64,000 nucleotides of DNA, taken from contig JAUMUG010000010.1 of NCBI GenBank assembly GCA_030530775.1, forward strand, positions 37,533-101,532, in the 5' to 3' direction. A program made the translations under genes and the position numbers. The notes beneath the pieces are model-generated. The model made no database searches and was not told the DNA's origin. It saw only the letters and a program-made list of their open reading frames with translations. The stretch comes from Lautropia sp. (lineage in GTDB: Bacteria > Pseudomonadota > Gammaproteobacteria > Burkholderiales > Burkholderiaceae_E). This document shows, one piece after another, positions 47,261 to 55,074 of this stretch. Position 1 is the stretch's first letter; each line of letters opens with the position of its first letter.

Positions 47261-48082
47261 TCAGCGGAGGACGCTGGGGAAAGCGTCGTGTCGGTCGATA
47301 GCCGTGCTGCAGGTCGGCTTGGTGGTCGGAACATCGGCGTGGGGCTCGTTCGTCCGTGCCACAGCGGGGGCGGTATCCGCGGGGCCGGGATATACGGCAG
47401 CCCGCGCCGATGCCTCGGTGGATGCGCACAGCGTCATCAGGACCAGGTTCACATGATGCCTGATGAAATCCGGAGGATCCAGCCTGGACGATGCCGGTAT
47501 GCACTGACCCACCGACTCGGCCCAGATCAACTTCAGGATCAGCGGAGACATGGCCATGTGCACCGCCACGTCGACGTTGGGGGCATTGCGGAACTCCTGA
47601 CGCTCGATCCCGCGGCGGATGATCCGGCGTATCACATCGTGCCCGGTGGAGGCGACTTCTTCGTGAAAGAAACGGGCGACTTCGGGAAAGTTGCTGGCCT
47701 CGCTGATCACCAGCTTGATGATGCCCGCCACGTGCGGCTTGTTGAAGCAGCTCCACCAGCAGCGCAGCACATCGGACAGCAGATCGGCGCTGCAGCCAGT
47801 AGCCTGCTCGACTTTGGTCCTGAACTGTTCGATCACTGGCAGTATCATCATACGTACCACTGCCTTGAACAGCTCTTCCTTTCCGGCGTAATAAAGATAG
47901 AGAGTGCCCTTGGAAACGCCGGCCATGGTGGCCACATCATCCAGCCGAGCGGCCGCATAGCCACGGGCCACGAAGACCTTGGCCGCGGCTTCCAGCAACT
48001 CGCCCGGGCGTTGCTCCTTGCGGCGCTCCCAGCTGCGGGTGCGTTTCGGGCAGTTCGAAGGAGAACTGGTTTTCTGATGCAT
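47261..48082 (-). CDS. TetR/AcrR-family transcriptional regulator
   Basis: The 273-residue protein has the TetR DNA-binding domain at about residues 27-75: ELLEAAAKVFVARGYAAARLDDVATMAGVSKGTLYLYYAGKEELF with the helix-turn-helix in DVATMAGVSKGTLYLYY. The ligand-binding domain runs to about residue 230 (AGIIKLVISEASNFPEVARFFHEEV). The last ~45 residues are Ala/Pro/Thr rich. The near-perfect palindrome at 48087-48110 sits five bases before the start, so autorepression is likely. In relatives such regulators control RND efflux genes; no efflux genes are in this interval. Confidence 0.92.
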   Translation of the reverse strand: MHQKTSSPSNCPKRTRSWERRKEQRPGELLEAAAKVFVARGYAAARLDDVATMAGVSKGTLYLYYAGKEELFKAVVRMMILPVIEQFRTKVEQATGCSADLLSDVLRCWWSCFNKPHVAGIIKLVISEASNFPEVARFFHEEVASTGHDVIRRIIRRGIERQEFRNAPNVDVAVHMAMSPLILKLIWAESVGQCIPASSRLDPPDFIRHHVNLVLMTLCASTEASARAAVYPGPADTAPAVARTNEPHADVPTTKPTCSTAIDRHDAFPSVLR

Positions 48083-48086
48083 GACA

Positions 48087-48110
48087 ATTAATGACTAATT
48101 GGTCATTAAT
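48087..48110. promoter_or_regulatory. Palindromic operator upstream of the TetR gene
   Basis: ATTAATGAC (48087-48095) and GTCATTAAT (48102-48110) are exact inverted copies around TAATTG. Over the 24 bases, 22 fit a perfect palindrome. Such a TGAC(C/T)AATT(G/A)GTCA centre is typical of TetR-family operators. It starts five bases upstream of the regulator's ATG and is far AT-richer than its surroundings. Confidence 0.75.
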
Positions 48111-48144
48111 GTAATAGCCAAGACTCTGCTCGTCAATCCATCGG

Positions 48145-49860
48145 TCAACCCTGTCGATCCTTGTGGGCCGCCCGCCAGACATTGATTCGCCGGAACAGCC
48201 AGCCGCGCGGATGCTGGATGCCGGTACGCACATAATCCACGGCCAGCGGGTCTTCCAGGAAATTGCGCTGTAGCAGGCGGGCCGATTCCAAGCCCAGAAA
48301 GAGCAGTTTGTCGCCGGGGCGCAGTTCGGTGCTGGGATCGGGCAGCAGTTGATTGACCCCGCGGCGACTCAGCATCACCGCGACCGCTCCCAGATGTGTC
48401 GACCGATGGCGCGGGTCGCTCAGAATCTGGCGGATGGTCAGTGCACTACCTTCGCGGTTGCGAAAGAAAGCGTTGAACAGCCCGGGCTGGGTCGGGTCGC
48501 AGTGAAAGGCCCAGTTGCGAGGCGCTGCATTGCCGACGGTGGCCAGAATCTGCTCGATCACCCGGCTGGCATCGGTGCTGCCGCGCTGACGGATCATCGT
48601 GATGAAGTCGCCCAGCATAGGACTCTTGAGCGTCTGCAGCGTTTCGCGAACGATCAGTTGCGACTGCACGAAGCGCAGATTGGCACGGGCTGCGTCGATC
48701 AGCAGCCGGTCGGCCGATTGGTTCTGGCGGATGATGACGAAGATGTTGGGATTCAGGCGCCGGGCGATGGTGGTGATGCTGAGATTGATGCTGTCGTTGT
48801 CGGTGCCGGCCACCAGCACACTGGCGCGTACCACGCCGGCGGCACGCAGCGAATCTTCCGAGTTGTCCGCCATCAGCAGTCGGGCCTCGCGGGCCAGATG
48901 GGGGTCGGGGTCGATCGCCCGCCAGGGCACACGCTTTTCGTCGAGGGCGGCCGAGATGGCCTGGCCGAAACGGCCATAGCCCACCAGCACCCATGCACCC
49001 TTGGGCAGGTTGATCCGGCTGGGCAGCGGACTGCCCGGCGCATCGGTCACCCAGTCTTCCAGACGGAGCACTTCGGGGGCGGCGATATCGAGCGCTATAT
49101 TGGTGGCCAGCACCTGAAACGGGTTGACGGTGTGGACGTTGCCGAAAGCGGTCAGATTGTTGATACCCGCCGTCTCGGTGGCCCGGGCGATCACCGTGAT
49201 GTCGTCGCGCAGCAGCTTGGCACCGATGGCGATGGTCTGATTGGCGCTTTCGCTGCCGGTCAGGGCGATGACGCCACGGCAGCTGTCGCGATGGATGCCG
49301 GCGTCCTTCAATACACTGGGTATGCGCGCGTCCGCCTCCAGGATCAGCGGCGGGATCAGAAACTCCTTCAGCCCGAAGCGGATGGCCCGTTCACCGTCGA
49401 GTTCGATCACCACCAGCCGGTGTCCCATCTGGTCGAGCGCCTGTGCCAACGCCAGGCTGCTGCGACCGGCCCCGCAGATCACGAAGAAGGGATCGGACAG
49501 ACGGTTGGCCTGCCAGCGGAAGATATTGTGCGCCACCGTCCGCCGAAAGCTCTGATCGGTGGTCATGGCGAACACCGAACCCAGCGTATAGGCCCAGGCC
49601 ACCACCGACATGTAGATCGAGACGGTCAGCCAGGCCCGCTGTACATCCGAAAACGGGTAGGGCAGTTCGCCAAACCCGATGGTGGTGGCGGTGTAGCTGA
49701 CGACATAGGTCGCGTGGAAGAAACCCATCTGCCATGGATTGCCGTTCGGGTCGATACCCGGCGCCATCGCGAGTCCGAAGATCGAGATGGCGTAGACGAC
49801 GATCAGCAGAATCAGCGGCACCCGCAGGCGCCGCAGAATCATATAGAGCACATCAGTCAT
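48145..49860 (-). CDS. Potassium-channel-like protein with two TrkA-N/RCK-type domains
   Basis: A 571-residue membrane protein. Two membrane helices flank a pore loop (about residues 10-95) whose filter reads TTIGFGELPYPF, a TxGFGE variant of the K+ selectivity filter. A cytosolic Rossmann domain follows (FFVICGAGRSSLALAQALDQMG), then a second one (GAWVLVGYGRFGQAISAAL) and a C-terminal TrkA-C-like region (LRPGDKLLFLGLE). The two nucleotide-binding domains suggest gating by NAD(H) or another nucleotide. The channel function is inferred from the pore motif. It is followed upstream on the same strand by a small membrane protein gene. Confidence 0.88.
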   Translation of the reverse strand: MTDVLYMILRRLRVPLILLIVVYAISIFGLAMAPGIDPNGNPWQMGFFHATYVVSYTATTIGFGELPYPFSDVQRAWLTVSIYMSVVAWAYTLGSVFAMTTDQSFRRTVAHNIFRWQANRLSDPFFVICGAGRSSLALAQALDQMGHRLVVIELDGERAIRFGLKEFLIPPLILEADARIPSVLKDAGIHRDSCRGVIALTGSESANQTIAIGAKLLRDDITVIARATETAGINNLTAFGNVHTVNPFQVLATNIALDIAAPEVLRLEDWVTDAPGSPLPSRINLPKGAWVLVGYGRFGQAISAALDEKRVPWRAIDPDPHLAREARLLMADNSEDSLRAAGVVRASVLVAGTDNDSINLSITTIARRLNPNIFVIIRQNQSADRLLIDAARANLRFVQSQLIVRETLQTLKSPMLGDFITMIRQRGSTDASRVIEQILATVGNAAPRNWAFHCDPTQPGLFNAFFRNREGSALTIRQILSDPRHRSTHLGAVAVMLSRRGVNQLLPDPSTELRPGDKLLFLGLESARLLQRNFLEDPLAVDYVRTGIQHPRGWLFRRINVWRAAHKDRQG

Positions 49861-49897
49861 CGGGCTGCCTGCTCATGGAGGATTGGGCTCCGGTCGT

Positions 49898-50281
49898 TCA
49901 GCGGGTCTGCCGTAGCGTTTCGCCGATCAGCAGACAGACCGAAACCAGATTGGCCAGCAGGGCGCCACCCGACAGGGACACGATGACGCTGATGGTGTAG
50001 CCATCGAGCGGCTGCTGTTTGAACTGAGCCACCCACATCCAGAAGCACGAGGCCGCCAGCAGTTGCAGCGTCGCCACCAGGCTGGTGGCCAGATGCGTGG
50101 CGCCCAGCTGGGTGCGGTCGCCAAATTTGATCAGTAGCGTGATCAGATTGATCACCACTGCAATGAACAGCTCGGACGGATGATGGAACTCCGGTCGGTC
50201 CATCTCACCCAGAAAAAAGCCGAAATTGAGCGTACAGGCCAGGATCGTGAAGAAGGCAAAAACGACTTTTTCGAGATTCAC
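49898..50281 (-). CDS. Small membrane protein, DUF6394-like
   Basis: A 127-residue protein with four hydrophobic segments: VVFAFFTILACTLNFGFFLGE, ELFIAVVINLITLLI, HLATSLVATLQLLAASCFWM and VIVSLSGGALLANLVSVCLLI. I place the start at GTG 50281 because the conserved-looking NLEKVVFAFF follows and GGAG lies 8 bases upstream. The longer frame to 50596 adds an Arg/Pro-rich sequence with no fold. It resembles a small family found beside potassium-channel genes in proteobacteria and may be an accessory subunit of the neighbour, 37 bases downstream. Confidence 0.7.
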   Translation of the reverse strand: MNLEKVVFAFFTILACTLNFGFFLGEMDRPEFHHPSELFIAVVINLITLLIKFGDRTQLGATHLATSLVATLQLLAASCFWMWVAQFKQQPLDGYTISVIVSLSGGALLANLVSVCLLIGETLRQTR

Positions 50282-50537
50282 GAATTGCTCCGCAACAGAA
50301 GAACGTATCAAAGCCGCAGAAAGGTCGCGGGCTGCAATCCGGCCGCGCCGGCGTATTCCGCGCTCACTTCTTGCCCCGCATGAGACCTCCTGTGGGGCTG
50401 CGAATCGGCCACGAACTGCGCTCGCAGGGGCCGTCTTTCGCCTTCGTTGGTTCTGTACGGCCCAGGCTCCCGGGATGAATACCGATAGTACGCCCCTATG
50501 CCGGCCGCGGGAACCCGGTTTCGGCTCGTCGGCTGCG

Positions 50538-51374
50538 TCAGGCGTGTGCGGACTGCATTTTCCACCATAATTCATGAAAATGATGCAACGGGCCACTACC
50601 GTGGCCGACTGTCAGCTCGTCTGCATGCAGTAATGCAGCATGCAAAAATCGTTTGGCGCGTTTGACACTCTCTTCTAGCCCGAAGTACGGCCACAGCGCC
50701 GCGATGGCCGATGACAGCGTGCAGCCCGTGCCGTGCCCATGACGGGTCTCGATCCGGGGAGTCGTCAATGTCCGGATACCGTCCGGTGTGCTCAGCAAAT
50801 CGACCGCGTCCAGGCCGTCCAGATGCCCGCCTTTGAACAAAATGTTCTGCACACCCAGCGCATGCAGCGCGGGAAGACAGGCTCGCATACCTGCCAAATC
50901 GGTTGCCGGCGAAGTGTTCAGCAGGCGTGCCGCTTCCGACAGATTCGGTGTAAGAAGCGTCACGTGGGGCAGCAGGTTTTGGCGGATCGAGCACAGATCG
51001 TCATCGTTCATCAGGCTCTGACGGGTGCTGGCAGCCATCACGGGGTCGAACACCACAAAAGGCGGCCGATGGCGTGCCAACCGCTCGGCAATCGCTGCGG
51101 CAATGCCGGCGTTGCCCACCATGCCGATCTTGACGGCATCCACCCGCACATCCTCGAAGACGCTGTCGAGCTGGGCGCCGACCATGTCGGGTTCGACGGC
51201 AGCGACTCGCTGCACACCACAGGTATTCTGTGCGATCACGGCCGTGATGACCGCCATCCCGTAGCCGCCCAGCGCACCAAAAACTTTCAAATCGGTCTGA
51301 ATGCCGGCACCCCCGGTCGGGTCGGTGCCGGCGATCGACAGCAGGTTGGGGATGGGACGGGGGTCAGTGTTCAT
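50538..51374 (-). CDS. thiD: Hydroxymethylpyrimidine/phosphomethylpyrimidine kinase (copy 1)
   Basis: ThiD phosphorylates HMP and HMP-P to the diphosphate used by ThiE. This 278-residue ribokinase-fold protein has NLLSIAGTDPTGGAGIQTDLK, VITAVIAQNTCGV, KIGMVGNAGIA, VVFDPVMAASTRQSLM, TLLTPNLSEAARLL and the catalytic HGTGCTLSSAIAA. ATG 51374 (or 51380) fits the family start; the frame to 51557 is not supported. It is head to head with a second intact thiD. Confidence 0.94.
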   Translation of the reverse strand: MNTDPRPIPNLLSIAGTDPTGGAGIQTDLKVFGALGGYGMAVITAVIAQNTCGVQRVAAVEPDMVGAQLDSVFEDVRVDAVKIGMVGNAGIAAAIAERLARHRPPFVVFDPVMAASTRQSLMNDDDLCSIRQNLLPHVTLLTPNLSEAARLLNTSPATDLAGMRACLPALHALGVQNILFKGGHLDGLDAVDLLSTPDGIRTLTTPRIETRHGHGTGCTLSSAIAALWPYFGLEESVKRAKRFLHAALLHADELTVGHGSGPLHHFHELWWKMQSAHA

Positions 51375-51716
51375 GAGCATCTCGCTGGGGGGAAGAGTCG
51401 GGTGTGGACCGCGCCGGGGGCCGTCTTTCGTTTTCGTGATCTCTGCCGCGTAGGCACCTTGCCCGGGCATGGCCTGCGCATTCATGATATGCACGGATGA
51501 AATCAGTGATCGCACTTCTGGATCCGCACGACAGGGAAAGCCGGAAAACGTGGCCACAGGTCTGAAATGATAGGATGACGACCTTCGTCGGGGCTTCTCG
51601 AGCCCCGTCTCGGGACAGCGCTTCGGAATCCGCGTCGAAGGACACGTGCCGGCTGTACGCGAGCACCGAGCTGTCCAGCCCAGGCTTGTAGACTCCTTCG
51701 TCCGTGTGGAACAACC
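51375..51716. promoter_or_regulatory. Divergent region between the two thiD genes
   Basis: About 340 bases serve both divergent thiD genes. I looked for the TPP riboswitch pattern (CTGAGA and ACCTGATCTGG-type boxes) on both strands and did not find it. A seven-base hairpin, CGGGGCT (51589-51595) with AGCCCCG (51601-51607) and a five-base loop, is the clearest structure; no T run follows on either strand. Confidence 0.45.
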
Positions 51717-52610
51717 ATGAACACGAACTCCCCATCCCTCGGTGTGTCGTCACCGGCCGCCCAGGAACCCCGAACCATTGCCAATCTGTTGACGATTGCC
51801 GGCGTCGATCCCAGCGGCGGAGCTGGTGTGCTGGCCGACATCAAGACTTTTTCGGCGCTGGCCGGCTACGGTTGCGCGGTGATCACCGCGCTGACCGCGC
51901 AGAATACCCGTCAGGTGACGGGTATCTACGAAGTGCCGAGCTCATTCATCAAGCAGCAGATCGACACGCTGTTCAGTGATGTACGGATCGACTACGCCAA
52001 GATCGGCATGCTCGGCAATGCCGCCGTGGCTCGGGCCGTGGCCGACTCGGTGAGACCTTTGCTGGCTGATGGTCGCCTGCCGGGCTGTGTGCTCGATCCG
52101 GTGATGATCTCCAAGGGCGGGGACCTGCTGCTGGAAATGGAGGCCATCCATGCGCTGGTGGATCTGGTGCTGCCGCTGGCCACCCTGATCACGCCCAATC
52201 TGCCCGAAGGCGCCATTCTGGTCGGACGGAGGGCTCCTGAAAATGTTGCCGAAATGCGTGTGATGGCCGAAGCGCTCCATAAACTGCTGCCGGACGACCA
52301 GCCGCGCTGGGTGATGTTGAAAGGCGGTCGCCTGCCGGGCGACCCACTCGATCTGCTGTTCGACGGCGAGCGGATGATCGAACTGCCGGGCCGGCGTGTC
52401 GAGACCCGTAATCTGCATGGCACCGGCTGCACCTTGGCGGCGGCACTGACGGCCCTTATCCCCCGTTCGGCCGATGTGCCTGTGGCGGCCGAGGCCGCTC
52501 GCAGCTATCTGGTCAAAACACTGGAGGCTTCGTCTCGATTGACGGTCGGCCATCCGGACGGTCATGGCCATGGGCCGGTCCATCACTTCCATTCGCTCTG
52601 GAAAAGCTGA
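51717..52610 (+). CDS. thiD: Hydroxymethylpyrimidine/phosphomethylpyrimidine kinase (copy 2)
   Basis: A second complete ThiD (297 residues) with NLLTIAGVDPSGGAGVLADIK, VITALTAQNTRQV, KIGMLGNAAVA, VLDPVMISKGGDLL, TLITPNLPEGAILVG, WVMLKGGRLPG and HGTGCTLAAALTA. Both copies keep the catalytic loop, so both may be active, with different substrates or regulation (some ThiD paralogues work on pyridoxal or act in salvage). Its C-terminus has a short His/Gly-rich stretch before HHFHSLWKS, the same ending as copy 1, which points to duplication. Confidence 0.94.
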   Translation: MNTNSPSLGVSSPAAQEPRTIANLLTIAGVDPSGGAGVLADIKTFSALAGYGCAVITALTAQNTRQVTGIYEVPSSFIKQQIDTLFSDVRIDYAKIGMLGNAAVARAVADSVRPLLADGRLPGCVLDPVMISKGGDLLLEMEAIHALVDLVLPLATLITPNLPEGAILVGRRAPENVAEMRVMAEALHKLLPDDQPRWVMLKGGRLPGDPLDLLFDGERMIELPGRRVETRNLHGTGCTLAAALTALIPRSADVPVAAEAARSYLVKTLEASSRLTVGHPDGHGHGPVHHFHSLWKS

Positions 52611-52698
52611 GCCGGCCGCCGGGCATCGTCTTCGGGGCCCCCAAGGCTCAAGGTTGCATGGTTGTACGATCCCATGACTGCGAGGGATTCTGGCGCGC

Positions 52699-52728
52699 GA
52701 AATAGATTTGGTTTATGATAACTATTTC
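52699..52728 (+). promoter_or_regulatory. Inverted repeat and AT-rich promoter region before the binding-protein gene
   Basis: GAAATAG (52699-52705) and CTATTTC (52722-52728) form an exact inverted repeat with a 16-base spacer, in an AT-rich block that includes TATGATAACTATTTC. It resembles the layout of a metal-repressor (Fur-type) site but does not closely match the Fur consensus. It lies about 40-65 bases before the start. Confidence 0.4.
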
Positions 52729-52765
52729 TATTTGCGTCTTTATTTGCTAGGGACCGTTGCGACTG

Positions 52766-53890
52766 ATGCCGAACATACTGAAAATGAAAAGAGCGACCCT
52801 GAAAAGCCTGCTGCTGGCTGCGTTGGTGAGCGTGGGCGCTGCCGCCCACGCCGAAGTCGAGACCATCACCGATGTGCTGGGGCGCAAGGTGCAGGTCGAT
52901 GTTCCTGCCAAGCGGGTGGTGCTGGGCTTTTATTATCCTGATTACATCGCGGCCACCGGTGCCGGCAATTTCCAGCGGGTCGTCGGTATTTCGCGTGAAT
53001 TCTGGGAAGGCTTCAATCCGGGCAGCTGGAGGCTGTATGTGGAGAAACTGCCCAACCTGAAAGACATGCCCGACATTGGCAACGTCAACACCGGTAGTTT
53101 TTCCACCGAGAAGACCCTGGCGTTGAACCCGGATGTGATCGTGCTGGCCGATTGGCAGTATCAGACGCTGGCCAGTGAGATTCCGCGCTTCGAGGCGGCC
53201 GGCATTCCTGTGGTGGTGGTCGACTTCAATGCCCAGACCGTGGAGCGGCACATGGCCAGCACCCGCATCTTTGGCCAGCTGGCCGGCACCGAAGCGCGTG
53301 CCAACCGGGTTGCCGATGAATATGCCAGCGGCATCGCCGAGATTCAGCGTCGTGTCAGCGCGGCCAAGCGTCCCAAGCCGCGGATCTACATCGAATTCGG
53401 TGACAAGGGACCGGCCAACTACAGCTACACTTTCGGCAGGAACATGTGGGGGGCCATTGCCGACACCGTCGGTGGAGACAACGTCAGCGCCCCCTATGTG
53501 GAAAGCTGGGGGCCGATCAATCCCGAAAAACTGCTGATATCCCGTCCGGAGGTCATCATGATCTCCGGTACCGAAGTGGGGCTCAAGAGTTCAGACAAGG
53601 CGATGGTGATGGGTATCGACATTCCCGCCGACGAGGCCGGCAAGCGGCTGAAGGGTTTTGCCACCCGCGCCGGCTGGGCCGATCTGCCCGCCATCAAAGA
53701 GCAGCGTCTCTATGGTCTGTACCACAGTGCTTCGCGCTCGCTGCTCGACCTGGCCAGTGCTCAGTACATGGCCAAGGCACTGTACCCCGATCTGTTCGCC
53801 GACATCGACCCCCGGAAGACCTTTCTAGACTTTCATCGCAAGTATCTGCCGGTGACGCCCGAGGGAACCTTTTTCATCAAGGTAGACTGA
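52766..53890 (+). CDS. ABC-transporter periplasmic binding protein, siderophore/metal-type
   Basis: A 374-residue type III (FepB/BtuF-like) solute-binding protein. A signal peptide (LKSLLLAALVSVGAAAHA) precedes mature AEVETITDVLGRKVQVDVPAKRVV, the usual start of this family. LALNPDVIVLADWQYQTL, IPVVVVDFNAQTVERH and PINPEKLLISRPEVIMISGT follow. It probably binds iron-siderophore, haem or cobalamin; I cannot tell which. No permease or ATPase gene is adjacent, so its transporter must be elsewhere. ATG 52766 is preferred; ATG 52784 and TTG 52757 are alternatives. Confidence 0.87.
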   Translation: MPNILKMKRATLKSLLLAALVSVGAAAHAEVETITDVLGRKVQVDVPAKRVVLGFYYPDYIAATGAGNFQRVVGISREFWEGFNPGSWRLYVEKLPNLKDMPDIGNVNTGSFSTEKTLALNPDVIVLADWQYQTLASEIPRFEAAGIPVVVVDFNAQTVERHMASTRIFGQLAGTEARANRVADEYASGIAEIQRRVSAAKRPKPRIYIEFGDKGPANYSYTFGRNMWGAIADTVGGDNVSAPYVESWGPINPEKLLISRPEVIMISGTEVGLKSSDKAMVMGIDIPADEAGKRLKGFATRAGWADLPAIKEQRLYGLYHSASRSLLDLASAQYMAKALYPDLFADIDPRKTFLDFHRKYLPVTPEGTFFIKVD

Positions 53891-53941
53891 CCCGGCGCCC
53901 GGAAGGCGTTATAGTCTCTGTTCGATGTCAGGAGGATTCCC

Positions 53942-54676
53942 ATGCCGTTCCCCAATCACGAAGGCCAGAAAGTACCCCAAGTCGTTTTTCATACCCGTGT
54001 CGGCGATGCTTGGCAGGATGTCAGCACCGACGATCTGTTCAAAGGCAAGACGGTCGTCGTCTTCTCGCTGCCCGGTGCCTTCACGCCCACCTGTTCGTCG
54101 ACCCATCTGCCGCGCTACAACGAGTTGGCCTCGGTCTTCAAGGCCAACGGTGTCGACGACATCCTGTGCATTTCGGTCAATGACACCTTCGTCATGAACG
54201 CCTGGAAAGCCGACCAGGAAGCAGAGAACATCAAAGTCATCCCCGATGGCAACGGTGATTTCACCGCCGGCATGGGTATGCTGGTCGACAAGGATGATCT
54301 GGGCTTCGGCAAGCGCTCATGGCGCTATTCGATGCTGGTCGTCGACGGCACCGTCAAAAAAATGTTCATCGAACCCGAAAAGCCGGGTGACCCCTTTGAA
54401 GTGTCGGACGCAGACACCATGCTGCACTACATCAAGCCCGACTTCAAAGAGCAGGCCTCGGTGGCTGTCTTCACCAAACCGGGTTGCCCCTTCTGCGCCA
54501 AAGCCAAGGCACTGCTGAAAGAAAAAGGTCTGGCTTTCGAGGAAATCGTGCTGGGCAAGGATGCCACCACCGTGGCCGTGCGCGCCATCACTGGCCGCGC
54601 AACCGTGCCACAAGTCTTCATCGGCGGCAGGCACATCGGTGGGAGCGACGACCTGGCATCTTATTTCGGCGTTTGA
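53942..54676 (+). CDS. Peroxiredoxin-glutaredoxin fusion protein
   Basis: A 244-residue hybrid peroxiredoxin 5 that reduces peroxides using glutathione. The N-terminal Prx domain (1-160) has [17 protein letters not shown] with peroxidatic C51. The C-terminal glutaredoxin domain (about 170-244) has [11 protein letters not shown] with C182-P-F-C185, TVPQVFIGG and [10 protein letters not shown]. Such fusions are known in Haemophilus, Neisseria and Vibrio. A ribosome site (aggagg) lies before the ATG. It stands alone after the binding-protein gene. Confidence 0.96.
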   Translation: MPFPNHEGQKVPQVVFHTRVGDAWQDVSTDDLFKGKTVVVFSLPGAFTPTCSSTHLPRYNELASVFKANGVDDILCISVNDTFVMNAWKADQEAENIKVIPDGNGDFTAGMGMLVDKDDLGFGKRSWRYSMLVVDGTVKKMFIEPEKPGDPFEVSDADTMLHYIKPDFKEQASVAVFTKPGCPFCAKAKALLKEKGLAFEEIVLGKDATTVAVRAITGRATVPQVFIGGRHIGGSDDLASYFGV

Positions 54677-55074
54677 TCATTTGCGGGGCAGTCGGGCAGT
54701 CGGGCAGTCGGTATATCCACGGCAGTCGGGACACCGCCTTTGATGGTTCGAATGCTGCCCGAAGCCCATGCCTTCAGCACACTTCGAAGTGAAGCGGATT
54801 GAAGGCATTTTTGTTCGTTTCTCATCGCCAGGCCGACCGGGTTGCCTACTTTCTGCATGAGCTGAAAGTGATGCCCCAGGCCCTGGATAGGGAGTATTGC
54901 TGGCTCCGGGCCGAGGCGTTGAACCGATGAAGGCGCTGACCATCCCCCTGAAGGGGGCCGCATGTGCCGTCCATGAGCGGTGGCTGTCCGCCAGCAAGCT
55001 GCTGCAAAGAAGTCCGCAGGCTGTTCTGCAGCTCACCATCCTTGCCCGGTCGTCGGTGCCAACGATCGATCGCC
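54677..55074. other. Intergenic region with tandem 8-base repeats
   Basis: About 400 bases between convergent genes. GGGCAGTC is repeated three times in tandem at 54686-54709, and a partial copy follows at about 54721. A minus-strand frame (about 54661-54963) encodes up to 100 residues through the repeat, but I find no family resemblance or ribosome site. I leave it uncalled. Confidence 0.5.
54686..54709. repeat. Three tandem copies of an 8-base unit
   Basis: The unit GGGCAGTC occurs three times end to end, ten bases after the peroxiredoxin-glutaredoxin stop. An 8-base unit changes reading frame when copy number changes. No convincing gene runs through it here, so a phase-variation role is only speculative. 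Confidence 0.7.

Noticed and set aside
50282..50596. N-terminal extension of the small membrane protein
   Set aside because: The added residues are Arg/Pro/Gly rich with no fold, while GTG 50281 has a good ribosome site next to the hydrophobic core.
51375..51716. Possible TPP riboswitch between the thiD genes
   Set aside because: The conserved THI boxes were not found on either strand.
54735..54775. tRNA-like GGTTCGAAT sequence
   Set aside because: The matching T-arm, acceptor stem and anticodon arm cannot be built around it.
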